A stretch of DNA of 64,000 nucleotides from Betaproteobacteria bacterium (lineage in GTDB: Bacteria; Pseudomonadota; Gammaproteobacteria; Burkholderiales; SG8-41). A program made the position numbers and the translations under genes. Of this stretch, positions 61,764 through 64,000 are shown one piece after another. Under the pieces are notes generated by a model. That model ran no database searches. It had not been told where the DNA came from and worked only from the letters and a program-made list of their open reading frames with translations. The stretch's first letter is position 1, and each line of letters starts with the position of its first letter. The stretch is from positions 103,401 to 167,400 of the forward strand of contig JAOTVX010000002.1 of assembly GCA_029863175.1 (NCBI GenBank), read 5' to 3'.

Positions 61764-62519
61764 TCAAGGATTGAGTTGCCGATAGACGGCGGTTGCCACG
61801 CGCAGCAACGCCGGCTTGTCGATTTCTCCCGACAGCGCGTAACCGAGTCCGCCATCGATCCAGTAGAACACGCTGACACCGCGTTCGCGCGTGAAACGAA
61901 ATGCCGTTTCGCGCCGTTTGTTCGCGTCGCGGCGCACGTAGAGCGTCAAGCGCTGACCCTTGCCATCCTGGTACATGAACTGCGCGACCGGACCGCTGTC
62001 GCCGGGCAGCAGTCGCCCTCCGACCAGCGAATACCCCAGATCCCCCAGATGAGGGGCTTTGACGGAGGCGCCCAAGCGCTTCGACAGCCACCGCACCAGA
62101 TGGGCCTCCTCCGCCGCACCGACCTCCACGGCGTGGCGTACCTCGGGGCTGTACACCACGTGCGCGACCGCTGCGCGCTGGGCCCAGGTGGTCGCCTCGA
62201 CCAGACCGCGGGCCCGGTACTCGTGCAGGTGCCACCCCGCCACGCCGCCCAGCGCAAGCCACGCCACGACGGCGGCGTAACGGAGCACTGCCCGCGCCCA
62301 TACCGGGCGCGGCACTTCAAGGCGCTGCGGCAAGGGCTCGTCCAGTATCGGATCGAACGCGCGATGCAACGCTGCGGTTTGTTCGCAATACGACGCGATT
62401 CGAGCAGCGTCTTCCGAGTGCTCGGCCAGGTAGGCCTCGATCTGGGCCGCGCTTTCGGCTGGCAGAACGCCATCCACGTAGGCATGCAGATCGGCTTCAG
62501 TCACGGGCAACCGAATCAT
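61764..62519 (-). CDS. Transmembrane anti-sigma factor
   Basis: A 251-residue protein: cytoplasmic N-terminus typical of anti-sigma factors (MIRLPVTEADLHAYVDGVLPAESAAQIEAYLAEHSEDAARI), one membrane helix (YAAVVAWLALGGVAGWHL, about residues 92-109) and a periplasmic domain. The HxxxCxxC zinc motif of ZAS anti-sigma factors is absent (only one Cys, in ASYCEQ). It overlaps the sigma-factor gene by 4 bases, so the two are coupled and probably form a signalling pair. Confidence 0.88.
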   Translation of the reverse strand: MIRLPVTEADLHAYVDGVLPAESAAQIEAYLAEHSEDAARIASYCEQTAALHRAFDPILDEPLPQRLEVPRPVWARAVLRYAAVVAWLALGGVAGWHLHEYRARGLVEATTWAQRAAVAHVVYSPEVRHAVEVGAAEEAHLVRWLSKRLGASVKAPHLGDLGYSLVGGRLLPGDSGPVAQFMYQDGKGQRLTLYVRRDANKRRETAFRFTRERGVSVFYWIDGGLGYALSGEIDKPALLRVATAVYRQLNP

Positions 62520-63025
62520 TTAACGACCTTTAGGGGACTCACACTGGTATCGCCTGCGAGCACCGCACGCAGGCGCTCACGGCCGCGCGATAAACGCGAC
62601 ATGACGGTTCCGATCGGGATCTGCAAGACTCGCGCAGCCTCCTCGTAAGTAAATTGCTCCAATCCGACCAGCAGCAACACGGTGCGCTGCTCGTGCGGCA
62701 ATTGCGCGAGAGCGCTGTCGAGATCCCGCAGTTCAAGCCAGTCCGGCTCGCTCACCCGCATCGCCTCGACCGCGGCATCGGACTCGAGCGCTTCGTGTTG
62801 ATGCCGCAGCCGCGACCGCACCTGGTTGACGAAGATGTTATGCATGATGGTAAAGAGCCACGCTCGCAGGTCGCTGCCGTGGCGCCACAGGTGGAAACGG
62901 GTCAGCGCGCGCTCCAGCGTGTCCTGCACGAGATCGTCGGCCAAGCTGCGGTCACCCGTCAGCGCACGCGCGTAGCGCCGCAGCCTCGGAATCTGCTCCT
63001 CGATGAGCGCACGCAGCTCGGCCAC
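62516..63025 (-). CDS. ECF sigma-70 factor
   Basis: A 169-residue extracytoplasmic-function sigma factor: region 2 (RRYARALTGDRSLADDLVQDTLERALTRFHLWRHGSDLRAWLFTIMHNIFVNQVR) and region 4 (DLDSALAQLPHEQRTVLLLVGLEQFTYEEAARVLQIPIGTVMSRLSRGRERLRAVL). The start is GTG 63025. It is followed by its anti-sigma gene and preceded 3 bp upstream by a damaged gene likely from the same regulated group. Confidence 0.93.
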   Translation of the reverse strand: MAELRALIEEQIPRLRRYARALTGDRSLADDLVQDTLERALTRFHLWRHGSDLRAWLFTIMHNIFVNQVRSRLRHQHEALESDAAVEAMRVSEPDWLELRDLDSALAQLPHEQRTVLLLVGLEQFTYEEAARVLQIPIGTVMSRLSRGRERLRAVLAGDTSVSPLKVVK

Positions 63026-63028
63026 GGT

Positions 63029-63235
63029 CTAATGCCCGCCCATCGCGCCACCCGGCTCCTTGACGACGTGCCACCGGTTGCCGACACCTTCCTCGGTGTG
63101 GTCTCCCGGTTTCTTGTCGTTGTCAAAAGTGATTAGGGTCATCCCGTTCGAATCGGGCAACACGCCGCCCGAAAATATCGCCGGCGCTGTCGCGCAACCG
63201 ACAACCTGCCGAATTGTGGCGAGGGCGGCGCCCAT
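63029..63235 (-). pseudogene. COG4315-like secreted protein with an internal deletion
   Basis: A 68-residue frame reads LPDSNGMTLITFDND then directly KKPGDHTEEGVGNRWHVVKEP. In intact secreted proteins of this family (PF03640 repeats) the first motif GMTLYTFDKD and the last DTKPGDRTGDGxxxxWHV are separated by a Cys-containing stretch of about 50 residues. Here the two are joined, as if recombination between the repeated YxFxxD motifs removed the middle. Such genes often accompany ECF sigma/anti-sigma pairs. The start at 63235 is a guess; a longer frame runs to 63373. Confidence 0.5.
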
Positions 63236-63398
63236 TCTCGCACGGCAAACAGGGGCGCTCTCTTCGCAGTGTGAGTGGCAGTCGCTCACCGAGTAAACAG
63301 GCAGCCCCGGCCCCCTATTCCCCGCGCCCCTGGGCGCCTTACGCCAGAACGCGGTGTCGTGCCGTTTCTTCATCCGTCAGGACCACGCGGTCCGCGAT

Positions 63399-64000
63399 CT
63401 AGACCAGAAACACGGTGGCCAGACCGAGGAAGATGAAGAAACCCCCGCTATCGGTAATGGCCGTGATCATCACGCTCGCTCCGAGCGCTGGGTCCCGGCC
63501 CAGCCGTTGCATGACCAGTGGAATCGCCACACCCATGACCGCCGCCAACAGGAGCGAGAGCGCCATGGCGCCCGTCATAACAATGCCCAGCTGCCAATTG
63601 TGGTAGATGAGAAACGCGAACATCCCGACCACGCTGCCCCAGATAAGGCCATTGACCGCGCTGACGCCAATCTCCTTGGCAAAGAGTTTCCGCGCGCTGG
63701 TAGCCGTGATCTGGCCGAGGGCGAGCGCCCTCACGATCATCGTAATGGTCTGGTTCCCGGAATTGCCGCTGATGCCGGCAATGATGGGCATCAGGGCCGC
63801 CAGGGCCACCAGGCGCGCGATCGAGTCCTCGAACAGCCCAATGACCCGTGACGCGATGAATGCGGTCACGAGATTGACGGCGAGCCACGTCCAGCGGTTC
63901 CTCACGCTCTTCCAGACGGAGGCGAAGAGATCCTCGTCCTCGCTCAAGCCGCCCGCCGAGAGCATGTCGCTGTCGGTCTCCTCCCGGATATAGTCCACCA
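63399..64000 (-). CDS. mgtE: Magnesium transporter MgtE, C-terminal part (5' end outside window)
   Basis: About 199 residues reaching the right edge of the window in frame. It covers the end of the CBS region (VDYIREETDSDMLSAGGLSEDEDLF) and the five-helix channel domain: WTWLAVNLVTAFIASRVIGLFEDSIARLVALAALMPIIAGISGNSGNQTITMIVRALALGQI and, in the last helices, the Mg-binding AITDSGGFFIFLGLA. MgtE is a Mg-gated channel of the inner membrane. GNSGNQ and DSGGF are the pore signatures. Confidence 0.93.
   Translation of the reverse strand, partial: VDYIREETDSDMLSAGGLSEDEDLFASVWKSVRNRWTWLAVNLVTAFIASRVIGLFEDSIARLVALAALMPIIAGISGNSGNQTITMIVRALALGQITATSARKLFAKEIGVSAVNGLIWGSVVGMFAFLIYHNWQLGIVMTGAMALSLLLAAVMGVAIPLVMQRLGRDPALGASVMITAITDSGGFFIFLGLATVFLV

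Overview
The window looks like the chromosome of an uncultured, GC-rich betaproteobacterium. The evidence is gene order typical of that class: rplM-rpsI-argC-(DUF6776)-bactofilin-erpA, anmK next to an M23 peptidase and tyrS, apaG-rpe-gph-trpE, miaB-phoH-ybeY-corC-lnt followed by glyQS-gmhB-plsC, and lptM-lysA. It also carries a long-type UvrA homologue, a B12-dependent ribonucleotide reductase, Coq7 and a UbiH-family hydroxylase. No phage, CRISPR array or complete insertion sequence is visible.

Layout. 1-12 kb: 3' part of a UvrA homologue, an RhlE-type helicase, nrdJ, two envelope-type hypotheticals, an isopropylmalate dehydrogenase paralogue, an AhpD-like gene with an in-frame TGA, and pdxH. 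12-20 kb: gor, a membrane diguanylate cyclase, NnrU, an EamA transporter, a universal stress protein, a lysine-rich SWIB protein, isoaspartyl peptidase and msrA. 20-34 kb: two TPM-domain proteins, a SelD-N-terminal-like FAD oxidoreductase, tyrS, M23 peptidase, anmK, lpxA, erpA, bactofilin, argC, rpsI-rplM, YdcF, OsmC and coq7. 34-44 kb: trpC, trpD and trpG, separated from trpE by a roughly 4.1 kb foreign-looking island, then a candidate Trp-rich leader, gph and rpe. 44-61 kb: apaG, mltA, dsbC, a ubiH-like gene, a CAU tRNA, miaB-phoH-ybeY-corC-lnt, glyQS, gmhB, an acyltransferase, lptM and lysA. 61-64 kb: a 17-residue Lys/Ala peptide gene, an ECF sigma/anti-sigma pair, a damaged COG4315-like gene and the 3' part of mgtE.

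Main observation. The AhpD/carboxymuconolactone decarboxylase-family gene at 10774-11361 (minus) reads through one TGA exactly where the second Cys of its CxxC redox motif belongs. A perfect stem-loop with a G-first 3-nt loop starts at the right distance downstream to be a bacterial SECIS. This makes it a candidate selenoprotein. The same window holds a stand-alone homologue of the FAD domain otherwise fused to the N-terminus of selenophosphate synthetase (22492-23613), which fits a selenium-using genome, although no sel gene lies in the window.

Second theme. The intergenic space is crowded with several families of short repeats. Many are tandem heptanucleotides (GTGATGR, YCATCAC, CACCGCT, GGCGGAA, CATCCTT, ACTCGTC and others). 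Another family is a composite palindromic element of about 200 bp whose ends carry TAG and which repeatedly sits exactly on the stop codon of a gene. Some repeats have entered reading frames in phase (uvrA, lnt) or supply the last codons and stop of genes. Redox and repair proteins (Gor, MsrA, DsbC, OsmC, the AhpD-like protein, PdxH) are well represented but scattered rather than in one operon.
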